Shown: positions 33,702-43,368, counted from the stretch's first letter. The stretch is 50,474 nt of DNA from an uncultured Lachnospiraceae bacterium (GCA_944383325.1 CALWPC010000023.1:1-50474), one strand, 5' to 3'. Translations and numbers: made by a program. Notes: generated from the sequence alone by a model not told the origin.

Positions 33702-36700
33702 ATGTTGAAAGACCGGATGGAAGAGTTGAGAAATGAACGGCTTACATATAAGACGACGACGCTTTGCCTTTCGGAGGAGCAGTTGATTATTAACACCGAA
33801 CCGGACTGCGTTTCGGAGGGGAACCTTCTCGTGCGCTCGTCGGACGGGTCGAAAGTGCATGGCCGCGTGTATACGTCGCATTGGCGGCTTGCCTGTGTGC
33901 AGACGGAATTTCACGGGAGCGTCGCGGAGTTGTTATACCGCTTTGACAGTACGGGTATGCGCTCGGGAGATACGATTTGCGGCAGCCTGAGCATTGTCTC
34001 GGATGCCGGAGAGTATATTGTTCCGTTTGCGGCGACTGCGGAGATGCATATGGTGACTACGTCAGAGGGCAAACTGCGAAGTGTGTCTGCGTTCCTGACG
34101 CTTGCCAATATGGATACCGAGCTTGCGTTTCAGGCGTTTTCCCAGCCTTTTTTTGTACAGACGCTGAAAAACGACGACGAAAAATATCTCAGATGGTATG
34201 AGGGGTTTATCCAAAACGGCATTACTTATGATGCGATGATGGGATTTCTCGGTATCACCGGCGGGTATCGGGAAGCGACCGAGCGAAAGTCGCTGCGGGC
34301 GGAGCTGAAGCAGGCTTATAACCGACGCAATATTGATTATGCCAGGCGGGAGTACAGGCGCAAAATTGTGCGGCTGTCCACACTGTATCTGCAGTTTCGC
34401 GGTATGAAGCTTCCTGCCGGAGACTGGGCGCGGACAACCCGGGAGATTCTCGGCGAGTTATCGCAGTACGGGGTTTATCAGGATCTGTTTTACATGATGG
34501 AGGTACACACGCTGCTGATAGAGGGTGAGACGGATCAGGCCCGAATAAAATTAAACGAGTACGTGGACAGTCATTATGATATAAAGAGCAGCCAGGAACT
34601 GTACGGTTATTATTTGTATCTGTGCGCGATGTTACGACGATCCTCCTCTTTTCTCGTGCAGGCCTGTCAGCGGATCCGGGTGCTGCATTCGCGCAGACCG
34701 CAGAGCGTGTTGTTGTTGTGGGTGCTTTTGATGATGGATGAAGAGCTTCTGCATGATTATGTGGAAAAGATTCGACTGATGGAGGAGCAGTATGAACGGG
34801 GCGTACACTCGCCGTTTATTTATATTGAAGCGGCGATGCTGTATCGTCAGGATCCGCTTCTGATCCGGGAACTGTCTGATTATGAGATGCAGGTGCTGTT
34901 TTTTGCGCAGCGATTCCAGTTAATTTCGCCGGAAATGATGCAGCGAATTTCAAGCCTTTCGATGCATAATAAAGAATTTTCACCGATGCTGTATCAATTG
35001 CTTGTGAACTGTTACGAGCAGTATCCGGACAAAACGACGGTGCATGCGATTTGCACTCTGCTCATTAAGGGAAATAAAGTGGGCGAGGAATATTTTATCT
35101 GGTATGCGCGGGGGGTGGAGCAGGAACTTCGAATTACACGGCTGTATGATTTTTTTCTGTATTCCGTAAAGGAGGATATGGACAGACCGCTCGGCGAGGA
35201 TGTACTGCAATATCTGCGCTATAATCAGGATATAGACTATCGCAAAAAATCCTTCCTTTTTGCGAATCTGTATAAGTTTCAATCGACATATCCGGATCTT
35301 TACGAGCAGTACTACCAGGATATGGTTGATTTTACAGTCTATCAGCTTGGCAAGGGGCGAATTAACCGTCATTTGATTTTACTATATCAGAATCTGGTAG
35401 ATCGGCGTTTTGTGGGTGCAAGAACCGCCTATGCGATTGTTGATTATATCTTTTCCTATTGGCTGAGTGAGATCCCGGCGCAATATACGTCGGTTGTTGT
35501 GAGAGAGCCTGCCTTTACCGGGGAGAGGGTGATTCCGGTGACTGACCGGGAAGCGGTAGTACCGGTGTATTCGACAGATGCGTGTGTGTACTACCAGACG
35601 GCGGAGGGAACACGCGTCGGCATTCCCGATATATATGAGAAAAACCGGTGGTTTTTGAAGGAAGATCTGCTTCAGGTGTGCGAACAGTACTGCCCAAATC
35701 ACCCGGCGCTTCTGCTCGGAAGAGGGGAGCGGCTGGTGAGCGATCCGGGCGAGCAGTGGAAGAGCTGCGCGTTGGAGCTGATGGAGATGCCGGCGTTGTC
35801 GGAAGCGTTTCGTCAGCAGATGCTACAACAGTTGACGCAGCACTTTTATGACAACTATGATTTGGATGCGCTGAGTTGGTGCTTAGACCAATTAGATCTT
35901 CTCAGGATGCCGGAGGCGTACCGTGTCCGCGACGCGGAACTTCTGATTTTACAGGGGAATTATGAGCGGGCGGGCGAATATGTATTCCGCTGCGGATGTG
36001 AACGCATGGATCCGAAATTGCTTGTGCGTCTGTGCAGCAGACTGATCGGACTTGCCGAATTTGCCTGGGAGGAGCGTCTGACCGCGATCTGTATGAGCGT
36101 CTTTGAACAGGGGAAATATGACGAAGTGATGCTTACCTATCTGGTCGAGTATGCGTCCGGAGATACGGCAAGTCTGCTTCGATTATGGGAGGCCGGGCAG
36201 AGATTCGGTCTGGATACGTATATGCTTGAGGAGCGGATATTAAGACAGGCGCTGCAGTCCCGTTTTTTTCAGTCAAAAATTTTTCGGGTGTTTGAAGAAT
36301 ACTATCGAAGGCCGGGCAATAGTGAGTTGATCGCCGCTTTTTTGACGGCGTTTTCCGGCGAGGTATTGATACGGAGAATGGAGGCTGACAGGCGACTGTT
36401 TGTCTGGATTGGAAAGGAACTGCTCGCGGGCGAAGAGTTGAATGCGACGTGCAGGCTGGCCTGGCTTTACGGAATTTCCTGTTATCCGGAGCTTTCGGAG
36501 GAGGATCTGCCTCTGGCAAAGCGTATACTGAGTGAGTTCACACGGCGGGGAAGCTATTTCGCCTTTTATCGGAATCTTCCGCCGGCGCTTTCGGAGGACG
36601 GACTGTTCTGCGAAAAGGAGTATATTGAATACCGGACCAGCCCAACCGCGCGCGTGTTTTGTTATCATCGCAATGCGGACGCGGGAGCGCTCTGCGGCGA

Positions 36701-36980
36701 AGAGATGGAGCAGTCATATCCGGGCGTGTTTGTCAGGGAGTGCGCGGTTTTTGAAACGGAGGAAATGCCGTATTATCTGGTAGAGGTTGAAAGAAATGAG
36801 GCGCGACTTGTCAAAAACGGCGCGGTGCGGCATACGACGGATCAAAGTGTTTCCGGCAGCCGTTACCAGAAAATAAACAAGATACTGACAGCGAAAGCGT
36901 CTGACAGGGAGAGCCTGTTAGAGGAATATGTCATTGAGCAGTATATGACGGAGCAATTATTTCGAAAAAAGGTCATCTGA
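33702..36980 (+). CDS. Large uncharacterised protein, resembles DUF5717 family
   Basis: About 1092 residues, no signal peptide and no membrane segment, so probably cytoplasmic. The first 120 residues look beta-rich (LCLSEEQLIINTEPDCVSEG, RVYTSHWRLACVQTEFHG, LSIVSDAGEYIVPFAA). From about 130 to 880 a long run of helices rich in Tyr, Leu and Arg suggests an alpha-solenoid. The last 150 residues are again mixed alpha/beta (FCYHRNADAGALC, YLVEVERNEARLVKNG). It recalls large Lachnospiraceae proteins labelled DUF5717; this is from memory and was not searched. The start is uncertain: no strong ribosome site is seen, and ATG 33648 is the alternative. First gene of a conserved-looking trio. Confidence 0.7.
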   Translation: MLKDRMEELRNERLTYKTTTLCLSEEQLIINTEPDCVSEGNLLVRSSDGSKVHGRVYTSHWRLACVQTEFHGSVAELLYRFDSTGMRSGDTICGSLSIVSDAGEYIVPFAATAEMHMVTTSEGKLRSVSAFLTLANMDTELAFQAFSQPFFVQTLKNDDEKYLRWYEGFIQNGITYDAMMGFLGITGGYREATERKSLRAELKQAYNRRNIDYARREYRRKIVRLSTLYLQFRGMKLPAGDWARTTREILGELSQYGVYQDLFYMMEVHTLLIEGETDQARIKLNEYVDSHYDIKSSQELYGYYLYLCAMLRRSSSFLVQACQRIRVLHSRRPQSVLLLWVLLMMDEELLHDYVEKIRLMEEQYERGVHSPFIYIEAAMLYRQDPLLIRELSDYEMQVLFFAQRFQLISPEMMQRISSLSMHNKEFSPMLYQLLVNCYEQYPDKTTVHAICTLLIKGNKVGEEYFIWYARGVEQELRITRLYDFFLYSVKEDMDRPLGEDVLQYLRYNQDIDYRKKSFLFANLYKFQSTYPDLYEQYYQDMVDFTVYQLGKGRINRHLILLYQNLVDRRFVGARTAYAIVDYIFSYWLSEIPAQYTSVVVREPAFTGERVIPVTDREAVVPVYSTDACVYYQTAEGTRVGIPDIYEKNRWFLKEDLLQVCEQYCPNHPALLLGRGERLVSDPGEQWKSCALELMEMPALSEAFRQQMLQQLTQHFYDNYDLDALSWCLDQLDLLRMPEAYRVRDAELLILQGNYERAGEYVFRCGCERMDPKLLVRLCSRLIGLAEFAWEERLTAICMSVFEQGKYDEVMLTYLVEYASGDTASLLRLWEAGQRFGLDTYMLEERILRQALQSRFFQSKIFRVFEEYYRRPGNSELIAAFLTAFSGEVLIRRMEADRRLFVWIGKELLAGEELNATCRLAWLYGISCYPELSEEDLPLAKRILSEFTRRGSYFAFYRNLPPALSEDGLFCEKEYIEYRTSPTARVFCYHRNADAGALCGEEMEQSYPGVFVRECAVFETEEMPYYLVEVERNEARLVKNGAVRHTTDQSVSGSRYQKINKILTAKASDRESLLEEYVIEQYMTEQLFRKKVI

Positions 36981-37010
36981 CAGGCGCACATGCAGAACGG
37001 AGGAGTAGTG

Positions 37011-38270
37011 ATGAAAAAGCAGCCGCAGGTTTCGGTCGCATATTGTTTTCAAAAAAAAGGCGTGCAGATTGCCTATTATCATGAAGAAATGGATGAGCCG
37101 AAGCTGATCGACGATGGGTATCCGATTCCGGACGGCCTGATTCCGACGGCGATGTGCCGGCTGTATGAGAACGGGGAGTGGATGATCGGGCACAGCGCCG
37201 TGGAGAACGGATCGGCAAAAAAAGGGTTTCTGGTGCCGGATGTGCTCTCAGCATATAGGAAAAAACGACCGCTGGTTGTTGACGGGGATACCTATTCTGC
37301 AGAGGAGCTTCTGCTGCTGTTTCTGCAAAAGTCCATAATTCTGGTGGAGGAACAATGTCCTTTGGAGCGGATTACGGATTTTGAATTTACATTTCCGGAG
37401 GTTGACCGGGAGTTGGTGGAAGGATTCCGGAATGTGTTTAGACAGCTTGTCCCGGACGGGCGAAGATTGTATATTCAGGATTTTGAGGAGAGCTTCTATG
37501 ATTTTGTCATGCATCAGAAACGGGATTTAAGAGGCAATGAGGTGGTTTACTTCGCGGCAGGAGAAGGGCGGCTGCAGGCCTGGACCCTGCGGCAGGACGG
37601 CAGCGTATACGGTCAGGCGCGTGTCCTTGAAAGGACAGAGTTCCCGGATTTTCAGTTTCAGACGCAGGATCAGGCGTTGGACGAGGCGTTTGCGCAGCTG
37701 GCAGAGCGCTTTTTCGGGAAACGGTTGATCAGCGCGGTCTTTCTGTCCGGAAGAGAATTTGAGGGGACGTGGATGAACCGTTCCCTGAAGGTGCTTTGCC
37801 GGGGACGGCGCGTGTTCGGCGTAGAACATATTGAAGTGAAGGGCGCCTGTTATCGCGCGTTCAGAAAACAGGAGGGACACGGAGACAAGCGGGTCTATTA
37901 TCTGGGAAAGAATCAGATCGTGAATAATATCGGGCTGTATGTATTAAGCGGCACGGGACAGGAGTACTGCCGCATGCTAAGCGCGGGGACAGACTGGTAT
38001 GACGCGGCGGAGTCAGCCGTATTTCTGGTGGACGACTGCGAACAGCTGACGTTTCTGGTGGACGATGTGCGCGATGAAAAAAAGAGCGCCAAAAAGACCG
38101 TTTCGCTTCAGTGGCTGCCTGAGCGGCCGAATTTGGCGACAAAGATTGCGGTAACTCTGAAGTATCATAACGTGAACCGGTGTGAGGTTACCGTTACCGA
38201 TTTGGGCCTTGGCGAGCTGTACCCGTCATCGAAAAAGTCGGTTACCGAATGGCTGACAGAAGAGTCTTGA
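37011..38270 (+). CDS. Uncharacterised protein, resembles DUF5716 family
   Basis: 419 residues, soluble. It begins with a beta-hairpin pattern (SVAYCFQKKGVQIAYY) and alternating strands, then NEVVYFAAGEGRLQAWTLR and LISAVFLSGREFEGTWM. Strand order and these Gly-containing turns recall the two halves of an actin/Hsp70-like ATPase, but the phosphate loops are not clear enough to call it. The C-terminal 100 residues look like a beta-sandwich (KIAVTLKYHNVNRCEVTVTDLG). ATG 37011 lies 6 bases after CGGAGGAG. It follows the large protein by 30 bases and precedes the TPR gene by 45, so the three are almost surely one operon. Function unknown. Confidence 0.7.
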   Translation: MKKQPQVSVAYCFQKKGVQIAYYHEEMDEPKLIDDGYPIPDGLIPTAMCRLYENGEWMIGHSAVENGSAKKGFLVPDVLSAYRKKRPLVVDGDTYSAEELLLLFLQKSIILVEEQCPLERITDFEFTFPEVDRELVEGFRNVFRQLVPDGRRLYIQDFEESFYDFVMHQKRDLRGNEVVYFAAGEGRLQAWTLRQDGSVYGQARVLERTEFPDFQFQTQDQALDEAFAQLAERFFGKRLISAVFLSGREFEGTWMNRSLKVLCRGRRVFGVEHIEVKGACYRAFRKQEGHGDKRVYYLGKNQIVNNIGLYVLSGTGQEYCRMLSAGTDWYDAAESAVFLVDDCEQLTFLVDDVRDEKKSAKKTVSLQWLPERPNLATKIAVTLKYHNVNRCEVTVTDLGLGELYPSSKKSVTEWLTEES

Positions 38271-38315
38271 CGGCGGGAAAACGGGCGTTTTTTGGATCAT
38301 AAAGGAGGAATTGTT

Positions 38316-39149
38316 TTGAGTGGTCTTCGGCTTTGCAGCGGATACACGGCACAGTCGCCGTATTTTATAAAAAAAATATCGGTCAACGTTTATACAATGG
38401 AAGAACTGTGCTTTTATCTGCAAAATAATTTTACGCTTGTGGATGAGGGCATTCTTAATGAGAACCTGTTTGAATGGCTGGAACGCGAACTGAAGCTTCC
38501 GAGGCTTGCGGGCATGCTCAGACAAAATGTTTCGGGAGGCGCGTCGTATCGAAAATTAGCAGGAATGATTCTGGAGTACAGCCGGTATTGTACTCGTGAG
38601 CAGATACGGGGATTGATGTCGCAGGCGGAGGAAAAAGAGCGGCTTCCCGGGTCGCAGCTTTTGAAAACAGTGGGAGATCGGATGTTGGAGAATCGAAGGT
38701 ATGAGAAGGCGATTCGGGAGTACCGGAATATTTTAAGCATGCGTCAGAGGGATTCGCAGTCTGCAGAGTTTTTGGCACAGGTTTACCACAATATGGGCAT
38801 CGCCTATGCGCAATTGTTTTTGTATGATCAGGCGGCGAAATGCTTTGCGGCGGCATACGATAAGGGGAAAGATCCCGATTCCCGGGAGCTGTACGAAGCG
38901 GCGGTGCAGCTTGGGGGGGAGCCGGTGGCAGGATTTATGGAATTGGAAGATGCGGATCCGGAGGATCAGCGGAGGATGAGCGAGCGGCTGGAGCAGCTGG
39001 CGAAAGACGCGGCGAACGACGAGACGGTTCGGCGTTTTCAAAAAATCCGCGCATACAAAGAAGAGGGCCGAATGGAAGAATATCAGTCAGCGCTGTCGGA
39101 GTTTTTGGAGGACTTAAAAAAAGAATGCTCCAGATATATCAGAACATAG
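38316..39149 (+). CDS. TPR-type helical protein, third member of the unknown operon
   Basis: 277 residues from a TTG start at 38316, which follows AAAGGAGGAA by about five bases; TTG 38292 lies before that site. The N-terminal 90 residues are a compact domain (YFIKKISVNVYTMEELCFYL, NENLFEWLERELKLP). From about 135, at least two TPR-like helical pairs appear (MLENRRYEKAIREYRNIL, FLAQVYHNMGIAYAQLFLYDQAAKCFAAA), ending in an acidic helical tail. No catalytic motif is seen, so it is probably a scaffold for its two operon partners. Function unknown. It converges with a small membrane-protein gene, three bases apart. Confidence 0.72.
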   Translation: MSGLRLCSGYTAQSPYFIKKISVNVYTMEELCFYLQNNFTLVDEGILNENLFEWLERELKLPRLAGMLRQNVSGGASYRKLAGMILEYSRYCTREQIRGLMSQAEEKERLPGSQLLKTVGDRMLENRRYEKAIREYRNILSMRQRDSQSAEFLAQVYHNMGIAYAQLFLYDQAAKCFAAAYDKGKDPDSRELYEAAVQLGGEPVAGFMELEDADPEDQRRMSERLEQLAKDAANDETVRRFQKIRAYKEEGRMEEYQSALSEFLEDLKKECSRYIRT

Positions 39150-39152
39150 AGA

Positions 39153-39359
39153 CTATTTTGAACCGCGGCCTTTCAGTACGCGGTAGAGAAGCTGCATGGC
39201 ATAGATCAGACATGGGATGACGACCGTGGCATAAACGGATGCCCGGAATAACCCCTCCCATGCGGCGCTCTGCATGCAGGCGCATAGAATGGTCGCTGCA
39301 TAGAGCAGCGCAAGCGTGATGGCGCCGATAAAAGCGCTGATTTGTTTCAATCGTTTCAT
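39153..39359 (-). CDS. Small two-helix membrane protein
   Basis: 68 residues. A basic N-terminus (MKRLKQ) is followed by two hydrophobic segments, about 9-28 and 38-60, and a basic end (RVLKGRGSK), so both termini should be cytoplasmic. GGAGG lies before the ATG on the minus strand and a promoter is visible upstream, which supports a real gene despite the size. No family is recognised. Confidence 0.65.
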   Translation of the reverse strand: MKRLKQISAFIGAITLALLYAATILCACMQSAAWEGLFRASVYATVVIPCLIYAMQLLYRVLKGRGSK

Positions 39360-39430
39360 GATGATCCTCCGTTTGAATGGCGATGGGCGGGGTTCTTCGG
39401 CTTGAAAAATGTATATTGTAATCTATCCGT

Positions 39431-39458
39431 ATTGTAGCATGCCATATGATTTTGTCAA
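39431..39458 (-). promoter_or_regulatory. Promoter of the small membrane protein gene
   Basis: On the minus strand TTGACA (39458-39453), a 16-base spacer and TACAAT (39436-39431). Confidence 0.65.
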
Positions 39459-39521
39459 TGGATGTTTTATAAGGAAGCAACGGTCTGTTGGAAGAGAAAG
39501 GATGAGGGGGGAGCAATATTT

Positions 39522-42500
39522 ATGAGAGGAAAAAGGAGCGGAATCTTAAAAAAACGCTGGCGGGCATATCTCTGCGCAGGCATGGCGGCGCTTCTGGCAG
39601 CGGAGTCTGTGTGCATGGGATCCGGCTTGTTCGGATCTGTCATTCGCGCGCAGGCGGCGCAGACGATGGAGGATTTGCAAAGCCTCCGGGAAAGCGCGGA
39701 CTACACACTGTATTATGACGGAGAGGACAGTACGGCGGGGAGTGTGTTGCATACACTTCCTGTGCATTCGGAAAACCGGCTTCTGGATGAGGAAACGGAG
39801 CTTCGGGAATTTAGTAGTTGGAGCATTCGGGTAAAAGAGCAGTGGCGCTATAATCCGGACGGAACAGTTGACACGGGGGTTTCAAGTCGTGTCAGCTTTG
39901 CGGGCGCTACGGAGACCGGAGATGAAAGCTTTAAACAGTTTATAAACGGAATGTATCGGATTACGGCGGCCGGGTTCGGTATTACCGTATATGAGGTGGT
40001 GAAGACGACGCGGCAGCAGGACCGCTGGCAGGTGCTTTGGGAGACGAGCAGCGTCGAGGACACCTTTATTGTGGAAGTGCCGTTTCTCGGAGAGGCGCAG
40101 CCGGCGCTGGCCAGTCACGAGAGCGGAGAGTACGATTACGGGACGGAGATTGTGTTCCGTTCGCCGGAGGCGGAACGCTACGGGTTATATATTCAGAAGG
40201 ACCAGCAGATTGGAAGCGCGGCATATGCGAGCTTGGGTGAGGATACGGAGAAGCGCTATACGCTCTCACAGGATATGCGCTTTCGCGTATGGAGCGGAAA
40301 TCGCCGGTATCGCTTCAGCAGTCCGGTCGACTATGAATATCAGCTAAAAACGTATGATGTGACATTTGTTGTGCGCGATCAATATTCCGGAAAGCCAATT
40401 GAGGGCGCAGTGATTGCCGGTCCTTTTTTTGACACGGTGGAGACGGGAGAGGACGGAACGGCGACGGTGACCGGACTATTGTCGAGGCAACATAATCTGA
40501 CTGTGCGCGCGGGCGATTATTATAAGTCGCAGGATTTCGGATCGAATGAAACGCTGCGTTTTCAGCCGACAGGAGAGAAGCAGCAGGAACTGGTCATTGA
40601 ACTGGAGCCGCTGTACAGGGATGTTTCTCTGCCGCTCGCCTCGCCGGCGTCTCTGACGGCCTCGGCGAAGGGACCGGATGTAAAGCTCAAGACCGGACAG
40701 ACCAGACCGCTTTTTAACAGCCTTTCTGTCGGCGTGGAGCTGCCGCTTCCCGCTTCGGTGAATCTCACGTACAACCGCGACACCGGGAAATATGAGGGGA
40801 CGATCGGGGCGAGCGTACCCGGTTTTCTGGGTGAGGAATTGCCGTTTGAAGAAGTGAAGCAGATGGTAAAGAACAAGATGAATCCCAAACTGATGAAGCT
40901 GCTCAATCGCATTCCGGCTAAATTTGGAGTGGATGGCGATATTCAGATTCTCGGTTATGTGGAGGCGGAGCCGCCGAAAGTCGGTGAAAACGCCACGGAT
41001 TTAAAGATCACGGACGGACATGTTGCCGTCGCGTTTTCAACGGAGCTGAGCGTCAGTATGCCGGTTTGGTGGATTGCGTACGCCAAGCTTGCCGTCGGAG
41101 GCGGGGCGGAGTATCAGTCGGGATTGGTGATGAAGGAATTTGATGCATATCCGCTGCAGCGTCTTGCGGTAAAAGGAGCTGTGCAGGGGAGTCTTTCGGC
41201 GTCGATCGGACTCGGTCTGGGAATTTCGGACACGGTGTGTGTGGAAACCGGTCTGAAAGGCGAGGTGACTGCGAAGACGGAGCTTTTGTACTCTTTGCAG
41301 GAAGCCGAAAAGGCTACCACGATTGAACTTACGGGGACGTGGTATAATAAGGCGCAGTTTTTGATGTTTGGAAGTCAGGCGGATATGTCGCTGAAATGGC
41401 AGTTGTATCCGCAGACACAGAGCTCAGAGGAACCGATTGAGCTTACGCCCTCCCCGGCGCCGCTTCCGCGTGATTATGCGCAGAAGGACAGCGATTTTTC
41501 GGCGAAGCCGCAGCAAGATGAGCCGCTTGTCAGCAATGTCTTTCCGTACGGACAGCCGGTGGCACAGAAGGCGACCGGACGGACGTCCTCGGGCGGTACG
41601 CGTCAGGTGACTGTCTTGTGCTGGGTGGACGATGCGCGGGAGCGCGACAGCATGAACCGGACGGCGCTTTATTATTCGGTCTATGACGGGGAGTCGTATA
41701 CAGAGCCGAGACAGGTGGATGATGATCATACGGCTGATTTTGACCCGTACCTTGCGGGAGACGGCGAGCGCCTTTATCTGGTATGGCAGAATGCGGATGC
41801 GACATATTCAGATGACGTCAGTGTGGAAGAAATGGCGTCGGGAATGGGTATTAAAATAGCAGAATGGACTGGCGACGGCTTTGCAAATGTGACGGAACTG
41901 ACGGAAAAGGGCGACGGTTATCAGGCGATGCCGCGTCTGTTGGTGCAGGATGACGGGCTGAGCGCGGTGTGGGTGGAAAACAGCCGGAATGATTGTACAG
42001 GAAGTGAAGGGGTGCACACAGTGGTGCGCCGCGAGTGCGAGGACGGCGCGTGGCGGGAGCCTGAAGCTGTGCAGAGCGGACTTCCGGGTCTTACTTCACT
42101 GAATGTGGCGGAAAAGAACGGCGAAGAGTACCTGACGTACACTACGCTGGATCCGTATTATATACTGGTCGGGGAAAATAATCCGAGTCAGGCGATCTAC
42201 TATATAAAAGCGGAGAGCGGGGAAAGCGGACGCGTGTCGCTGCCGCTTTGGCAGGAGCCGGAAGAGGGCGCGGAGCATATTCAGGAGAGCGTGTTGGATG
42301 AGGACGGGACGGCTTACTGGATTCGCGGAAACAACATTCTGCATGAAACAGAGGGAGCGCTTGCGAAAGCGGCCAATCCGTACGCGCTGGGCGTAGCGGA
42401 AAACGATCGGGAACGTCTGGTATACTGGGTTGGCAATACAGAGACAGGAAAGCAGTTGTGCGGTGTGCGGCAGGAGAAAAGTAGCGGTGAGTGGAGCGAA

Positions 42501-43112
42501 CCGTTTGTGTTGTATGAGACAGAACAGTTGATTCGGCAGCCGCAGGTGGAGCTGATGGAGAACGGAATCGCCCTGATCAGCTGCATGCGGGCTGAAGAGA
42601 CAGACCAGGCCATGTCGGGGGAGACGGATCTGATTGTGTTTGAAGAGGAAAAATCGCCCCGTCTGTCGGGTGAAGCGGTCTATTTATACACCGACTTAAA
42701 CGGGAACGGCGAGATGGTTCCGGTGTATGTGACGATCACGAATACCGGAAGTGAATCTGCCGACGGGGCGATTATAGAGTTGATCGATGAGAACGGAACG
42801 GTTCGTGCGGTCGAGGAGCTGACGCAGACTATGGATGTAAACAGTGAGCTGCAGGTCGTTGTGCAGGCCGATCTTCCGGAGGAGCCGGTGGATCTGACCG
42901 TCCGCATCAGTGCGAGGGATTCATACCGGTCCGGAGACGTGGACGGCAACGACATTGTCGATGCGGCGGATGCGCTTTTGGTTTTGCAGCGCGTGGCGCA
43001 GCTGGTTGTCTTGACAGAGGATCAGTTTCAGAGAGCGGATATGGACGGAAATGGTCTGTTGAATGCGGCCGACGCACTGGAGATTCTGAAAATTGCCGCG
43101 AATCTTTCCTGA
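39522..43112 (+). CDS. Large secreted protein with C-terminal dockerin-like EF-hand pair
   Basis: 1196 residues. A long basic signal peptide (1 to about 45, ending IRAQAA) directs export. Residues 290-370 resemble a carboxypeptidase-regulatory/Cna-B-like beta domain (TFVVRDQYSGKPIEGAVIAG, ETGEDGTATVTGL). Residues about 670-1040 hold repeated WVDD/LVWQNAD/AVWVEN strands that look like a beta-propeller. The last 60 residues are two calcium-loop/helix repeats, GDVDGNDIVDAADALLVL and ADMDGNGLLNAADALEIL, the type I dockerin pattern. No sortase or surface-layer motif is seen. ATG 39522 follows GAGGGGGGAG. No catalytic domain is recognised, so the role, adhesion or binding, is inference. Confidence 0.82.
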   Translation: MRGKRSGILKKRWRAYLCAGMAALLAAESVCMGSGLFGSVIRAQAAQTMEDLQSLRESADYTLYYDGEDSTAGSVLHTLPVHSENRLLDEETELREFSSWSIRVKEQWRYNPDGTVDTGVSSRVSFAGATETGDESFKQFINGMYRITAAGFGITVYEVVKTTRQQDRWQVLWETSSVEDTFIVEVPFLGEAQPALASHESGEYDYGTEIVFRSPEAERYGLYIQKDQQIGSAAYASLGEDTEKRYTLSQDMRFRVWSGNRRYRFSSPVDYEYQLKTYDVTFVVRDQYSGKPIEGAVIAGPFFDTVETGEDGTATVTGLLSRQHNLTVRAGDYYKSQDFGSNETLRFQPTGEKQQELVIELEPLYRDVSLPLASPASLTASAKGPDVKLKTGQTRPLFNSLSVGVELPLPASVNLTYNRDTGKYEGTIGASVPGFLGEELPFEEVKQMVKNKMNPKLMKLLNRIPAKFGVDGDIQILGYVEAEPPKVGENATDLKITDGHVAVAFSTELSVSMPVWWIAYAKLAVGGGAEYQSGLVMKEFDAYPLQRLAVKGAVQGSLSASIGLGLGISDTVCVETGLKGEVTAKTELLYSLQEAEKATTIELTGTWYNKAQFLMFGSQADMSLKWQLYPQTQSSEEPIELTPSPAPLPRDYAQKDSDFSAKPQQDEPLVSNVFPYGQPVAQKATGRTSSGGTRQVTVLCWVDDARERDSMNRTALYYSVYDGESYTEPRQVDDDHTADFDPYLAGDGERLYLVWQNADATYSDDVSVEEMASGMGIKIAEWTGDGFANVTELTEKGDGYQAMPRLLVQDDGLSAVWVENSRNDCTGSEGVHTVVRRECEDGAWREPEAVQSGLPGLTSLNVAEKNGEEYLTYTTLDPYYILVGENNPSQAIYYIKAESGESGRVSLPLWQEPEEGAEHIQESVLDEDGTAYWIRGNNILHETEGALAKAANPYALGVAENDRERLVYWVGNTETGKQLCGVRQEKSSGEWSEPFVLYETEQLIRQPQVELMENGIALISCMRAEETDQAMSGETDLIVFEEEKSPRLSGEAVYLYTDLNGNGEMVPVYVTITNTGSESADGAIIELIDENGTVRAVEELTQTMDVNSELQVVVQADLPEEPVDLTVRISARDSYRSGDVDGNDIVDAADALLVLQRVAQLVVLTEDQFQRADMDGNGLLNAADALEILKIAANLS

Positions 43113-43142
43113 ACAGATTCCGATGAGCAGATGGCGGGGAAC

Positions 43143-43175
43143 ATTGCGGGAACAGCCTTTGTGCGTTCCCGCAAT
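43143..43175 (+). terminator. Hairpin after the dockerin-like protein gene
   Basis: TTGCGGGAAC and GTTCCCGCAA pair around an 11-base loop. The following AATTTC is a weak tail, so it may be a terminator or a 3'-end stabiliser. Confidence 0.5.
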
Positions 43176-43191
43176 AATTTCAAAAAAAGAA

Positions 43192-43220
43192 TTGACAATT
43201 GAAAGACTTAATGCTACTAT
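43192..43220 (+). promoter_or_regulatory. Promoter of the tRNA-Leu pair
   Basis: TTGACA (43192-43197), a 17-base spacer and TACTAT (43215-43220), 41 bases before the first tRNA. Confidence 0.8.
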
Positions 43221-43261
43221 AGATAGGCAGTTTGAAAATGGTGTATTGACATCAGAGCTAT

Positions 43262-43345
43262 GCGGGAATGCTGGAATTGGCAGACAGGCATGACTAAGGA
43301 TCATGTGGTTGAATTACCGTGAGGGTTCAAGTCCCTTTTCCCGCA
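43262..43345 (+). tRNA. tRNA-Leu, anticodon AAG
   Basis: 84-base class II tRNA: acceptor GCGGGAA/TTCCCGC, discriminator A, anticodon stem CATGA/TCATG with loop CTAAGGA, a long variable arm and T-loop TTCAAGT. The anticodon is AAG, a leucine anticodon with A34. CCA is not encoded. Confidence 0.93.
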
Positions 43346-43368
43346 TTTTTCAATCTGTGGTTATATAT

